NCBI GenBank assembly: GCA_046348855.1
Contig: JAXMDK010000015.1
Span: 1 to 64,000, forward strand
Reading direction: 5' to 3'
DNA length: 64,000 nt
From: TMP-24 sp046348855
GTDB taxonomy: Bacteria; Pseudomonadota; Alphaproteobacteria; Rhodobacterales; Rhodobacteraceae
Positions 35,126 through 43,753 of this stretch are shown here, one piece after another. Position 1 is the first letter of the stretch; every line of letters starts with the position of its first letter. The notes beneath the pieces were generated by a model that saw only the letters and a list, made by a program, of their open reading frames with translations, was not told where the DNA came from and did not search any database. The position numbers and the translations under genes are program-made.

Positions 35126-35141
35126 CCCCAGATTTCTGGGG
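35126..35141. repeat. Palindrome CCCCAGA-TT-TCTGGGG
   Basis: A perfect 7-bp inverted repeat with a 2-base centre placed directly after the sigma-54-like promoter, around the expected transcription start. It could be an operator or an mRNA 5' hairpin. Confidence 0.45.
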
Positions 35142-35239
35142 AAATACGGCAGGATTGGGGCGAAAACACGTTCCAATTCGGCCGAATTGTGTTAAATGTA
35201 AGGAGAGAAGGGTGCGCGCGGTTTGTCGAGGAGACAGTG

Positions 35240-35902
35240 ATGTTTGGGAAATATTCAGTCTTGGGCGCAGTATTTGCTGCGGCTTTCGCTGTCGGATCGG
35301 CTGCAGGCGCGTCGGTGATCGATTTCACCTCGGCTTCGACTGGGCATTCGGGTTCGGTCTATGGTGGCGCGGTCACCTGGACGATGAGCGCGAACGGCTA
35401 TCTGAACAATTCGCAGAAGTATGACGGAACCTATGTCTCGCCGGCAGCGGCGTCGACGGGTCTGTCGTTCCAGACCGATGGCTACGGCGTCGGCAAGAAC
35501 GACGACGAAATCACCACCACCGCGAAGAAGCAGGAATTCATCCAGATCAGCTTCAGCAAGCCGGTTCTGGTGAATGCGATCTACTTCCTTGACCTGTTCG
35601 TCGCCAAGAACAAGTCGTCGCAGGAAGTCGGTCAGGCGACCTTCAGCGGTGGCCAGACCATGACTGCCGCGGCTGCCGATGTGTTCGGCAAGGGCGCACC
35701 GGGCTTCGCCTCGTCGGCCTTCGCGCCGATCTGGACCACGATGATCCGCTTCACCGTCCTGGACAGCAACGACCTGATCGGCTTCGCCGACGGCGCGCTG
35801 GCCGGGATCGGCTTGGCCCCGGTGCCGGTGCCTGCCGCGGGCGGGCTGATGCTTGCCGGTCTTGGCGGGCTGGCCGCACTGCGCCGCCGCCGCAAGGCCT
35901 GA
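35240..35902 (+). CDS. VPLPA-CTERM sorting-domain surface protein
   Basis: 220 residues. N-terminal signal peptide (LGAVFAAAFAVGSAAGASVI, cleavage near residue 24). The middle is beta-rich with Ser, Thr and Gly and has no known domain. The C-terminus is a classic sorting signal: the motif APVPVPAAG, a hydrophobic helix (GLMLAGLGGLAAL) and the basic tail RRRRKA. In this class exosortase D (XrtD) cleaves at the VPLPA-like motif; an XrtD is encoded at 45398. AGGAGA lies 5-10 bp before the ATG. It is probably anchored to, or embedded in, the exopolysaccharide. The only sorting-signal protein visible in the window. Confidence 0.88.
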   Translation: MFGKYSVLGAVFAAAFAVGSAAGASVIDFTSASTGHSGSVYGGAVTWTMSANGYLNNSQKYDGTYVSPAAASTGLSFQTDGYGVGKNDDEITTTAKKQEFIQISFSKPVLVNAIYFLDLFVAKNKSSQEVGQATFSGGQTMTAAAADVFGKGAPGFASSAFAPIWTTMIRFTVLDSNDLIGFADGALAGIGLAPVPVPAAGGLMLAGLGGLAALRRRRKA

Positions 35903-35920
35903 GACACGGCCGCAAGGAAT

Positions 35921-35952
35921 GACAAGGCCGGGCCCTCGGGTCCGGCCTTGTC
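35921..35952 (+). terminator. Hairpin after the VPLPA-CTERM gene
   Basis: GACAAGGCCGG, 10-base loop, CCGGCCTTGTC: a perfect 11-bp stem 18 bp after the stop codon. The T tract is weak (TTGTCC), so efficiency is uncertain. It could also end the converging autokinase transcript. Confidence 0.7.
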
Positions 35953-35985
35953 CATTGGATCGGCAGAGCGGCGAGGGCTGCCGGC

Positions 35986-36810
35986 CTATTCATATTCCTC
36001 ATAGCCGTAGCCCGCGGCATTGTCGGCATAGCGGCACTTGTTCAGCACCACCCCCAGCACGTTAGTCAGCTGCGCCAGTTCCTTTTCGCAGATGTCGATG
36101 CTTTGCAACGTCGTGCTTTCCGCCGCCGCCACCAGCAGCGCGCAATCCACATGGTCGAGGAAACCGACGTTGTCGTCGCTGGCCAGCATCGGCGACATGT
36201 CGAAGATCACATAATCCGGTCGCAGCTGGCCTTCGATCTCGGCCAGGACCTCGCGTGCGGTCTGGCTGTGCAGAAGTTCGGCCGGATGACGGGCCGGTGT
36301 GGCGTTGGTGCCGATCGCCAAGTTGTCGCCGAACCGTACCGCCGCCTGAGCGAAGGGCATCTGCCGGGTCAGGACTTCGTGCATCGAGCCCTGCGGCATG
36401 TGGCCGATCAGCTTGTGCAGCGACGGCCGCCGCAGGTCGAGGTCGATCAGCAGCACCCGCAGATCCTTCTGCCGGGCCAGGCTCAGCGCCAGGTTCAGCG
36501 CCAGCGTGGTCTTGCCGCACGAAGCGTTTGGCGAGGTGACGGCCAGCCGCTTCCAGCCACTGTCCTTCATCAGTCGCAGGGCGCGCGACCGCAGCATGTC
36601 GTAGGGCGTCGCCACCTTGCCGCCCGACAGCGCCACCACCCGGTACTGGCGGGCCTGTTCGGGGGTGATGGTGATTTCCTGCAGCTGGCTCCAGGCCGCG
36701 GGGGGCATATGCCGGGCGGGGCTGGCGGCCACCGCCGAATCGATCATCGCCCCTCGTGCGGCCCGGCGCGCTTCCCGCGCCTTGGCCAGTGCGGCTTCCA
36801 GTTTTTCCAT
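35986..36810 (-). CDS. CpsD/CapB-type tyrosine autokinase, exosortase-EPS associated
   Basis: 274 residues. The Walker A loop is SPNASCGKTTLALNLALSLA, with ASC where most family members have a Gly-Glu or Gly-Glu-like pair before GKTT. Walker A' is VLLIDLDLRRPSLH and Walker B VIFDMSPMLASDDN. The C-terminus holds a tyrosine cluster (GYGYEEYE) for autophosphorylation. It controls chain length and export together with the polymer co-polymerase encoded just upstream (34 bp apart). Matches the XrtA/PEP-CTERM-associated autokinase family. Last gene of a three-gene minus-strand operon. Confidence 0.9.
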   Translation of the reverse strand: MEKLEAALAKAREARRAARGAMIDSAVAASPARHMPPAAWSQLQEITITPEQARQYRVVALSGGKVATPYDMLRSRALRLMKDSGWKRLAVTSPNASCGKTTLALNLALSLARQKDLRVLLIDLDLRRPSLHKLIGHMPQGSMHEVLTRQMPFAQAAVRFGDNLAIGTNATPARHPAELLHSQTAREVLAEIEGQLRPDYVIFDMSPMLASDDNVGFLDHVDCALLVAAAESTTLQSIDICEKELAQLTNVLGVVLNKCRYADNAAGYGYEEYE

Positions 36811-36844
36811 GTCCGTTCCTGTGACTCAGATGCGCGCCGCGCCC

Positions 36845-38383
36845 TCAGATGGTAAAGCCGAATTTCGTCGTGACCCGGTTCAGGAGCACGTCGAGCGGTT
36901 GATAGAAGACATGCACGGCGTACATCGCTGCCGGAATGCCGATGACCGCCACCAGCAGCATCACCACAAAGGCCGACCGCCGCTTCATCGTCTCGCTCGG
37001 GGTGCGGACATAGGGGATGGTGACGATGGGCGTGATGCCGAAGGCCTTCACGATATCGCGCGGCCGGCGGACCGAGCGGTTCAGGAGCTCGGTCACCGCA
37101 ATCGAGGCCAGCCCCAGGAACATCCCCGCAGCTATGCCCAGGAGCGCGATCTTCGCCCGCCGCGGCTTGATCGGCGAATCGGGAATGGTCGCCGAGTCGA
37201 CGACCGTCACCCTTTCGCCCTTCGACAGAAGCTCGATCCGCTCGCCGGCCGAAGCCTGCGACTGGCGCTGGATGGCGGCATTATACTGGCCCTGGACGTT
37301 CTGGTAGTCGCGGTTCAGCGCATCCAGCGCCACCTGGTTGGAGGGCGTCTTGTCAATGGTGATCTGCAAATCGTCGATCTGCTTTTGCAGCTGGTCGCGG
37401 GTTTCGGTCGCGGCCTTGATCCGCGCATCGAAGTCGGCGATCTGGACCTCGAACATCGAGGCCGCCGGATTGGTCGATCCCGTCGCGGTGGCCGCGGCCT
37501 GGGTCTTCACGATCTGTTCAAGCTGGGTGATCTGCGCCTGCAGCATCTTCACCTTGGGATGGTTGGGCGACATGACCGCAAGCGACTGGTTCAGCTGGTC
37601 GTTCAACGTCGCCAGCTGCTTGGCTTCGGGGGTCTGGTTGGCGTTGTTGCTGGCCACCTGCCCGGTCGAATTGTAGGTGGCGATCACTTGCGCCTTCTGG
37701 TCCTGCAAGGCCTTGATCGACTGGTCGGTCGCGTCAAGCTTGCCCTGAAGCGAGGACATCTGCGCCTGCCGGAACGCCAGGTTCGACGGCAGCGCGTTGG
37801 CATTCTTGTTCTGGAAATCCAGGAGCTTGGCACTAAGCTGGTCCAGCTGCGCACTCAGAGTCGTCACTTCCTGGTCAAAGAAGTTGACCGTGTCCTCGGC
37901 ATTCTTGGTGCGGCTGTCCACGTCGGCCTTCAGGATCAGCGTCACATATTCGTTGACCACGCCCGCCGCGATCTTTCCGGTCATGCCGTTGAACGAGATG
38001 TTCATGAAGGTCGCCTGACCCTTGGCGGCGTTGTTCTGGATATTGGTGCCATCGCGCATCGCCTGCACGATGTCGTCGGGGGTCATTTCGTTCATGTTCC
38101 TGAACACCTTCAGCCGGTTGGCGATGTCCAGAAGGTTGGCGCGGGTCATCAGCTTGTTCTGCATGGTCTGCAGCTTCTCAAGCGCCGCCGCCTGCACGGT
38201 GGGCGCGGCCAGCGCGCCGGGAATCTGCGAATTCTCGACCAGCAGCATCGAACTGGCCTGATAGACCGACGGCAACAGCAGTGCCGCCGCGATCGAAGCG
38301 GCCGAGACCAGGGCGGTGACGATCACGAAATAGTGGATGCGGCGAAGGAAGATCGCCAAGTAGAACTTCAGGTCGAGATTCAT
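36845..38383 (-). CDS. Polysaccharide chain-length determinant (Wzz/GumC type, exosortase-associated)
   Basis: 512 residues. The N-terminal membrane helix (residues ~17-37, YFVIVTALVSAASIAAALLL) is followed by the Wzz motif YQASSMLLVENSQIPGAL, a long periplasmic coiled coil (~150-370), the second helix region after DSATIPDSPIKPRRAKIALL (GIAAGMFLGLASIAVTEL), and a further hydrophobic segment (FVVMLLVAVIGIPAAMYAVH). The kinase domain is separate, on the next gene. This is the form found in XrtA-system chain-length proteins. Start overlaps the stop of the ATPase gene by 4 bp. Confidence 0.92.
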   Translation of the reverse strand: MNLDLKFYLAIFLRRIHYFVIVTALVSAASIAAALLLPSVYQASSMLLVENSQIPGALAAPTVQAAALEKLQTMQNKLMTRANLLDIANRLKVFRNMNEMTPDDIVQAMRDGTNIQNNAAKGQATFMNISFNGMTGKIAAGVVNEYVTLILKADVDSRTKNAEDTVNFFDQEVTTLSAQLDQLSAKLLDFQNKNANALPSNLAFRQAQMSSLQGKLDATDQSIKALQDQKAQVIATYNSTGQVASNNANQTPEAKQLATLNDQLNQSLAVMSPNHPKVKMLQAQITQLEQIVKTQAAATATGSTNPAASMFEVQIADFDARIKAATETRDQLQKQIDDLQITIDKTPSNQVALDALNRDYQNVQGQYNAAIQRQSQASAGERIELLSKGERVTVVDSATIPDSPIKPRRAKIALLGIAAGMFLGLASIAVTELLNRSVRRPRDIVKAFGITPIVTIPYVRTPSETMKRRSAFVVMLLVAVIGIPAAMYAVHVFYQPLDVLLNRVTTKFGFTI

Positions 38384-39267
38384 TTCCGCTTCTCTTCTTC
38401 GGCCGCGATCTGCGCGGCAAAAAACACGCCGTCATCCAGCACCGACTGCACCACCTGTTCGTCGACCTGGTGATGATCGGTGCTCCAAGCGTAGAGCAAT
38501 GCCATGTCGCACAGCTGGTTGACCAGCCGTGGAACGCCGTGGGTGACCTTGTGCACGATCTTGGCCGCCGCCGGGGTGATTTCGGCGCCGGTGCCGCCCG
38601 CCGCCCGCAGCCGGTGCGCGATCAGGTCGCCCACCGCCTTTTCGTCCAGCGGCGACAGGTGGAAGCTGGCGGCGATCCGCTGGGCCAGCTGGCGAAGCGA
38701 CGGGTCCAGCACCATGTCGCGCAATTCCGGCTGGCCGACCAGCACCAGCTGGATGACCTCGTCCTTGCCCGAGTTGATGTTGGTCAGCATCCGCAGCTCT
38801 TCCAGGCTTTCCGGCGACAGGTTCTGCGCTTCGTCGAAGATCAGCACGACCCGCCGTCCGGCGGCATATTCGTCGATCAGGAAATCCTGAAGCTGCTGGA
38901 ACAGCTGCACATAGCCGATTGCCGGGTTGAAGGCGACGCCAAGCGAGTTCAGCACCCACTGGATCAGCTCGCCCCGCCCGCCCTGCGCGTTCGAGATCAG
39001 CCCCACCGTCACCCGCGCGCCGAACTGGCGCAATAGCTCGCGCAGCAGCGTGGTCTTGCCGCAGCCGACCCCGCCGGTCACCAGAGTGATCGGCGCTCGC
39101 GACAGGATGCCGAATTCCAGCACCGAATAGGCGCGCCGGTGCTGGGCCGACCAGAACAGGAAATCCGGGTCGGGAACAAGCGTGAAGGGACGCTCGCGGA
39201 ATCCGAAGAAATCCATGTAGAAGCCGACGCCGGCATCTTCCGTTCTGGTCTCGACGACCTGGTTCAT
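38380..39267 (-). CDS. ExeA-like ATPase, XrtA/PEP-CTERM system-associated
   Basis: 295 residues from the ATG at 39267 (GGAAG 8 bp upstream; a TTG at 39288 is less likely). The N-terminus MDFFGFRERPFTLVPDPDFL is typical of ExeA/GspA-type proteins. Walker A is VTGGVGCGKTTLLREL, Walker B VVLIFDEAQNLSPESLEELR. A helical C-terminal domain follows. Proteins of this family stand in nearly every exosortase-EPS locus beside the chain-length gene; the precise role is unknown. First gene of the minus-strand operon. Confidence 0.92.
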   Translation of the reverse strand: MNQVVETRTEDAGVGFYMDFFGFRERPFTLVPDPDFLFWSAQHRRAYSVLEFGILSRAPITLVTGGVGCGKTTLLRELLRQFGARVTVGLISNAQGGRGELIQWVLNSLGVAFNPAIGYVQLFQQLQDFLIDEYAAGRRVVLIFDEAQNLSPESLEELRMLTNINSGKDEVIQLVLVGQPELRDMVLDPSLRQLAQRIAASFHLSPLDEKAVGDLIAHRLRAAGGTGAEITPAAAKIVHKVTHGVPRLVNQLCDMALLYAWSTDHHQVDEQVVQSVLDDGVFFAAQIAAEEEKRK

Positions 39268-39738
39268 CCGTCTGTCTTCCGTCACCAACTTCGCCCGCCA
39301 TCCGGTCCGCGCGCCTCCACGGGGTCGCCGGTCGGTACGTGGCCTAATGCACAGTCACTTCGTCAACTTGATGGCGCCCCTGGGCGCGACCAAGGCCACT
39401 TATGACGCCATTCCCATGATTCGGCCATGTTCGCACCCGGAAAGGTCGCTCTCGGCCATCCTGCGCCGCAATGACGCCATAATTGTTTCCTGTCCGTAAC
39501 CAATCAATGGGCAGATGAGTGGTTTTGCGCCGACGGCCGTGCAAAAACACAAGGTGATACACGCCTGTCCGCTTATCCGCCTATGCAATCAAGGAATTCA
39601 ATTTTTTTCACGCAGCCAAAGTGCTAAGAAAATATGGCAGGACAATGGCGAGGACTTGGGAAGAAACCCAGCGATACCACAGCATTGGGCGATTCCGAGA
39701 GATTTTTCATTAGTGAAGTTAGACAGCCGGTGCCTCGT
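39268..39738. other. Divergent promoter region of the EPS operons
   Basis: 471 bp of lower-GC DNA between the ATPase (-) and sugar transferase (+) starts. An in-frame extension of the sugar transferase back to 39634 exists, but its third codon positions are A/T-rich, unlike the rest of the gene. A sigma-54-like string TGGCAGGACAATGGCG (39635-39650) has correct -24/-12 spacing but a poor -12 half. A run of seven T occurs at 39602-39608. Confidence 0.5.
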
Positions 39739-40428
39739 ATGACTATGCAGCTGAACGACCTGTCGGACGACATCCACCAGGTATCTTCGCCGGTGGGGCG
39801 TGTGGTGGTGCCGCCGCGCGCCGGTCTTTACCGCAACCAGTTGAAGCGCCTGTTCGATCTCGCCTTCGTCATCCTCACGAGCCCGCTTGTCGTGCCCGCT
39901 GTCCTGCTTCTGGCGCTGGCCGTCCTGCTCGAGGGCAACCGCCCCTTCTACTTCAGCGACCGGGTCGGGCGGGGTGGGCGCACCTTCCGCATGATGAAGC
40001 TGCGCACGATGGTAGAAGACGCCGACGATCTTCTGGACGGCTATCTTCAGGCCAACGATTCCGCGCTCAGGGAATGGACCGACAAGCAGAAGCTGAAGGA
40101 CGATCCCCGCGTCACCGCCATCGGCCGCTTCCTGCGCAAGTCGTCGCTCGATGAACTGCCGCAGCTGTGGAACGTGTTGAAGGGCGACATGTCGCTGGTC
40201 GGCCCCCGGCCGATGATGCCCGACCAGCGCAGCATGTATCCGGGCCTGGCCTATTACGGCCTGCGGCCCGGCCTGACCGGCTTCTGGCAGATTTCCGACC
40301 GCAACGGCTGCGATTTCGCCAAGCGGGCCGAGTTCGACAGCGACTATGACGACCATCTGGACTTCACCACCGATCTGATCGTGCTGCTGAAGACCTTTGG
40401 CGCGGTGGTCCGGGGAACCGGCTACTGA
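39739..40428 (+). CDS. Initiating sugar transferase (WcaJ/ExoY-type polyprenyl-phosphate glycosyl-1-phosphate transferase)
   Basis: 229 residues from ATG 39739 (or 39745); an ATG at 39634 is in frame but the extension is not coding-like. One membrane segment at about residues 37-60 (FDLAFVILTSPLVVPAVLLL). The catalytic bacterial sugar transferase domain follows: KLRTMVEDAD, then RKSSLDELPQLWNVLKGDMS, LVGPRPMMPDQ and RPGLTGFWQIS. It transfers the first sugar-1-phosphate to undecaprenyl phosphate and so starts the repeat unit of the exopolysaccharide. First gene of the plus-strand EPS operon. Confidence 0.93.
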   Translation: MTMQLNDLSDDIHQVSSPVGRVVVPPRAGLYRNQLKRLFDLAFVILTSPLVVPAVLLLALAVLLEGNRPFYFSDRVGRGGRTFRMMKLRTMVEDADDLLDGYLQANDSALREWTDKQKLKDDPRVTAIGRFLRKSSLDELPQLWNVLKGDMSLVGPRPMMPDQRSMYPGLAYYGLRPGLTGFWQISDRNGCDFAKRAEFDSDYDDHLDFTTDLIVLLKTFGAVVRGTGY

Positions 40429-40519
40429 CTTTCGCCAATCCTGCGGTTATATATCGTCGGGTACACTCACCGGCCTTGGGGGCAGGGCCAACAGTATTGC
40501 CAAGGCAGAACCCGATACT

Positions 40520-42963
40520 ATGATCATTCGCAGGCCCGTTTCCGCGCTGTTGCTGATTTCCGCTCTGTTCCTCGCCGGCTGCGAATCGTCCGAGCAGCGC
40601 GCAGACGACTATTTCAAGTCTGGCATGAAGTATCTGCAGGCCGGTGACGTCGACCGCGCGCTGGTCGAGTTCCGCAATGTCTTCAAGTTCAACGGCAAGC
40701 ATCACGATGCGCGCCTGGCCTATGCCGACGCCGAGCGCAAGCGCGGCAACCTCAAGGAAGCCTACAGTCAGTACCTGCGGCTGATCGAACAATACCCCGA
40801 CGACCGGGTCGGCCTGAAGGCGCTGGCCGAAATGGCCGTCGACAATGCCCAGTGGGACGACGCCAAGCGCTTCGTCACCGCCGACCTGGCGGTCCGGCCG
40901 AACGACCAGGAATTCCAGGCGCTGTCGATCTTCCGCGACTATGGCGAGGCGGTAGAACGCAGCGACAGCGCCGGCATCGTTGCCGCGGTGAAGGCCGCGC
41001 AAGAGATGAAGGCAAAGGCGCCCAACAATCTGGTGGTGCGCAAGGTCATCATCGACGACCTGATCCGCGCCCAGAACCTGCAATCGGCGCTGACCGAGCT
41101 CGACAGCGCCATCGCCATCGCCCCGGACGAACGCATCCTCTATGCCCAGCGCCTGTCGGTGCGCGCCGCGCTGAACGACGATGCCGGGGTCGAGGCCGGC
41201 CTGATCGAGATGACCACGAAGTTCCCCGACGCCCCCGAGATGCAGGAGGCGCTGACCCGCTGGTATCTGTCGCGCAAGCAATATGACAAGGCCGAGGCCC
41301 ATCTGCGGTCGCTGGTCGATCCCAAGTCCGAAGATCCCGCCGCCGAGATCGCACTGGTGCGCTTCCTTGGCCAGTATCGCGGCGCCGACGCCGCCATCGC
41401 CGAACTGGACAAGGCCGTCGCCTCGGGCAAGTCTGCGGCCATCTTCCGGTCATCGCGCGCCGGCTTCCTGTTCGACAAGGGCGACCAGAAGGGCGCCATC
41501 GCCGAAATGGAGGCGATCCTCAGGGACGCCCCCGCCGACCAGGAGACCCGCACCATCAAGGTCGGACTGGCGCGGATGAAGACCGCGGTGGGCGACAACG
41601 TCGCCGCGCGCGCCCTGGTCGAGAACGTGCTGTCCGAAGACGCCGGCCAGGTCGAGGCGGTCAAGCTCAAGGCGACCTGGCTGATCCTCGGCGACCAGAC
41701 CGGCGACGCCATCCAGTTGCTGCGCGACGCGCTGGACGACAATCCCCGCAACGCCGACCTGATGACGCTGATGGCCCAAGCCTACGAGCGGCAGGGCGAA
41801 CATGAACTCATGCGCGACATGCTGTCGCAGGCGGTCGAGGCTTCCGGGTCGCGCCCCGGCAGAATCGCTGCGCTACGCCCAACTGCTTCCGAGAACAAGC
41901 CCCTGCCGAGCCGAGGGCGTGCTTCTGGATGCCCTGCGCCTCAACCCCGGCGATCGTCGCTGCTGGTCCCGCTGGGCCCGGCGCACATGTCGGCATGAAG
42001 GACTGGCCGCGCGCCGATGCGGTGGCCGGAAATCGCAGATCGCTGAAGGACGACACTGTGTCCGGCAGCCTGGCCGCACTCAGGAGCCGCGGTCCATGGA
42101 AGGCGAGCAGAACAGCACCGCGGCGCTGGCCTATCTTGAACAGATGGCCACGGGGCCCGGGGCGAACATCGACGCCAAGGTGGCGCTGCTGCTGAAGCCG
42201 CGCGGCCAATGGCCGCAATGACGAGGCACTGGCCTTCGCCCGCAGATGCTGGCCGGTATGATCGGCGAACCTCGACGTGCAGTTCATCGTCGCCTCGGTC
42301 GAGGCCAGCATCGGCGACAAGACCGCAGCCGAGCCGGGTTCCGCAAGATCCTGACCAGGACCCGGCTCGATCGGCTGATCTGGCTATCGCGCTTTACCGG
42401 CTGGTCATGTCCGATCCGGCCCGCAAGGCCGATGGCGCCGCCGTCCTGAAGGATGGCCTGGCCGCCGCGCCACAGGCGGGCGAGCTGAAATGGGCCGAGG
42501 CCAGCCAGCTTGAATCCGAAGGCAACGTAGATGGCGCGATCAAGATCTACGACGCGCTCTATCAGGAAAATTCGCGCCAACCCGATCATCGCCGGCAATC
42601 TGGCCTTCCCTGTCGAACTACCACAAGGATGCCGACAGCCTGAAGCGCGCCATGATCATCGCCCGCCGGCTGAAGGGCAGCAGCTATCCGCCCTACCAGG
42701 ACACCTATGGCTGGATCGCTGCGCTGAACGGCGATCTGACCGAAGCGACGGGCGAACTGGAAAAGGCCGCCGCCGGCCTGCCCGACGACCCGTCGGTGCA
42801 CTACCACCTGGCGATGACCTACCTGCAGGCCGGCCGCCAGTCCGACGCCGCCAAGAGCTTTGGCCGGGTTCTGGCGCTGAGTCCGGCCGACGATTCGCGT
42901 GATTTTGTGATTTCGGCCAAAAAAGAACTGGAAAAACTCAAATCTGCCGGTATTGCCGAATAG
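40520..42963 (+). pseudogene. prsT: PrsT-like TPR lipoprotein of exosortase/EPS systems, broken by many frame shifts
   Basis: The start ATG at 40520 gives a lipoprotein signal (RRPVSALLLISALFLAGCES, Cys at about residue 20), then tandem TPR units (DRALVEFRNVFKFNGKHHDA and later repeats). The frame is intact to about 41855. Between there and 42640 the protein continues by hopping among all three frames: APAESLRYAQLL, GMKDWPRADAVAG, STAALAYLEQMATGPGANID, LAIALYRLVMSDPARKADG, HKDADSLKRAMIIARRLKG. The last ~100 codons to the stop at 42963 are clean again. Total span of about 814 codons fits PrsT. Coding sense is kept on both sides of each break, so sequencing indels are likely. Confidence 0.82.
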
Positions 42964-42979
42964 TTGCCATAAAGGTGTT

Positions 42980-43032
42980 GCGGCACGGGCACGAAAGTTT
43001 CGCGGTAGCGAACGAAAGGTGCCAAGTGCCGC
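42980..43032 (+). repeat. Three-tier inverted repeat between prsT and the export gene
   Basis: GCGGCAC pairs with GTGCCGC (42980-42986/43026-43032), GGCAC with GTGCC (42988-42992/43019-43023), TTCGC with GCGAA (42999-43003/43008-43012, loop GGTA). ACGAAAG occurs on both inner sides. No T tract. Possibly an attenuator, a processing site or an operator. Confidence 0.5.
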
Positions 43033-43097
43033 GAATGTTTTGATATTCTTCGACTCACTTCTAAGCTGTCCACAGTCCAATCAAACGGGTGCGTAAA

Positions 43098-43733
43098 ATG
43101 CTCAAAACCCTCCTCGGCCTCATGCTGGCCCTCTTCCTCGCCCCGGCCGCGGCGCTGGCCAACAGCTACAACATCCAGCCCGGCGACGTGCTTCAGATGG
43201 AAGTCCTGGAAGACCCCAGCCTGAACCGCAGCCTGCTGGTCCTGCCCGACGGCACCGTCAGCCTGCCGCTGGTCGGCGCCATCGCCGCTTCGGGCAAGTC
43301 GGTCGATGGGCTGCGTGGCGCGATCTCGTCGGCGCTGGCGCCGAAATTCGCGGCGGCGCCCACGGTGTTCCTGTCGGTCGGCCAGCTGAACCCGACGACC
43401 CAGGCCGTCGCCAACGCCAACGCCAACATCGCCGCCACCGCGCTGACCGGATCCAGCGCGACCTCGATCTACGCGATGGGCGAATTCAACAAGCCCGGCA
43501 AGATGCCCCTGACCCCCGGCACCACGCTTCTGCAATTCCTCGCCGAATCGGGCGGCCTGACCAAGTTCGCTGCCACCAAGCGCATCCAGCTGCACAGGGT
43601 GGATTCCAAAACCGGCAAAGAGACGGTATATACTTTCAACTACAAGGCCGTTCAGCGCGGCTCGACGGCGCCCGTCATCACCCTCCGCGGCGGAGACGTG
43701 ATCGTGGTGCCGGAACGGCGGCTGTTCGAATAA
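43098..43733 (+). CDS. Polysaccharide export protein (Wza/GumB-like, small form)
   Basis: 211 residues from the ATG at 43098; a GTG at 43089 is an alternative. A signal peptide (LLGLMLALFLAPAAALANS) has no lipobox cysteine. The Poly_export domain begins YNIQPGDVLQMEVLEDPSLN, then LVLPDGTVSLPLVGAIAAS; a SLBB domain follows with YAMGEFNKPGKMPLTPGTTL and ends RGGDVIVVPERRLFE. It helps form the envelope-spanning export channel with the chain-length determinant. Located between prsT and the barrel gene. Confidence 0.9.
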   Translation: MLKTLLGLMLALFLAPAAALANSYNIQPGDVLQMEVLEDPSLNRSLLVLPDGTVSLPLVGAIAASGKSVDGLRGAISSALAPKFAAAPTVFLSVGQLNPTTQAVANANANIAATALTGSSATSIYAMGEFNKPGKMPLTPGTTLLQFLAESGGLTKFAATKRIQLHRVDSKTGKETVYTFNYKAVQRGSTAPVITLRGGDVIVVPERRLFE

Positions 43734-43753
43734 CAATAAGGGCGGACTATCGG

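Larger units (their letters stand above)
34688..35239. other. Divergent regulatory region upstream of the type I exporter and the VPLPA-CTERM gene
   Basis: 552 bp with no supported gene. Contains a chain of hairpins on the plus strand between 34824 and 35030, the repeated element at 34824-34906, and a sigma-54-like promoter and palindrome near 35108-35141. Confidence 0.65.

Noticed and set aside
39635..39650. A second sigma-54 promoter for the EPS operon
   Set aside because: Spacing is right but the -12 half reads TGGC rather than TTGC; too weak to list as a feature by itself.
40520..42963. Programmed frameshifting in the TPR lipoprotein
   Set aside because: There are many breaks at unrelated sequences and no slippery site with a downstream structure; error or decay is simpler.
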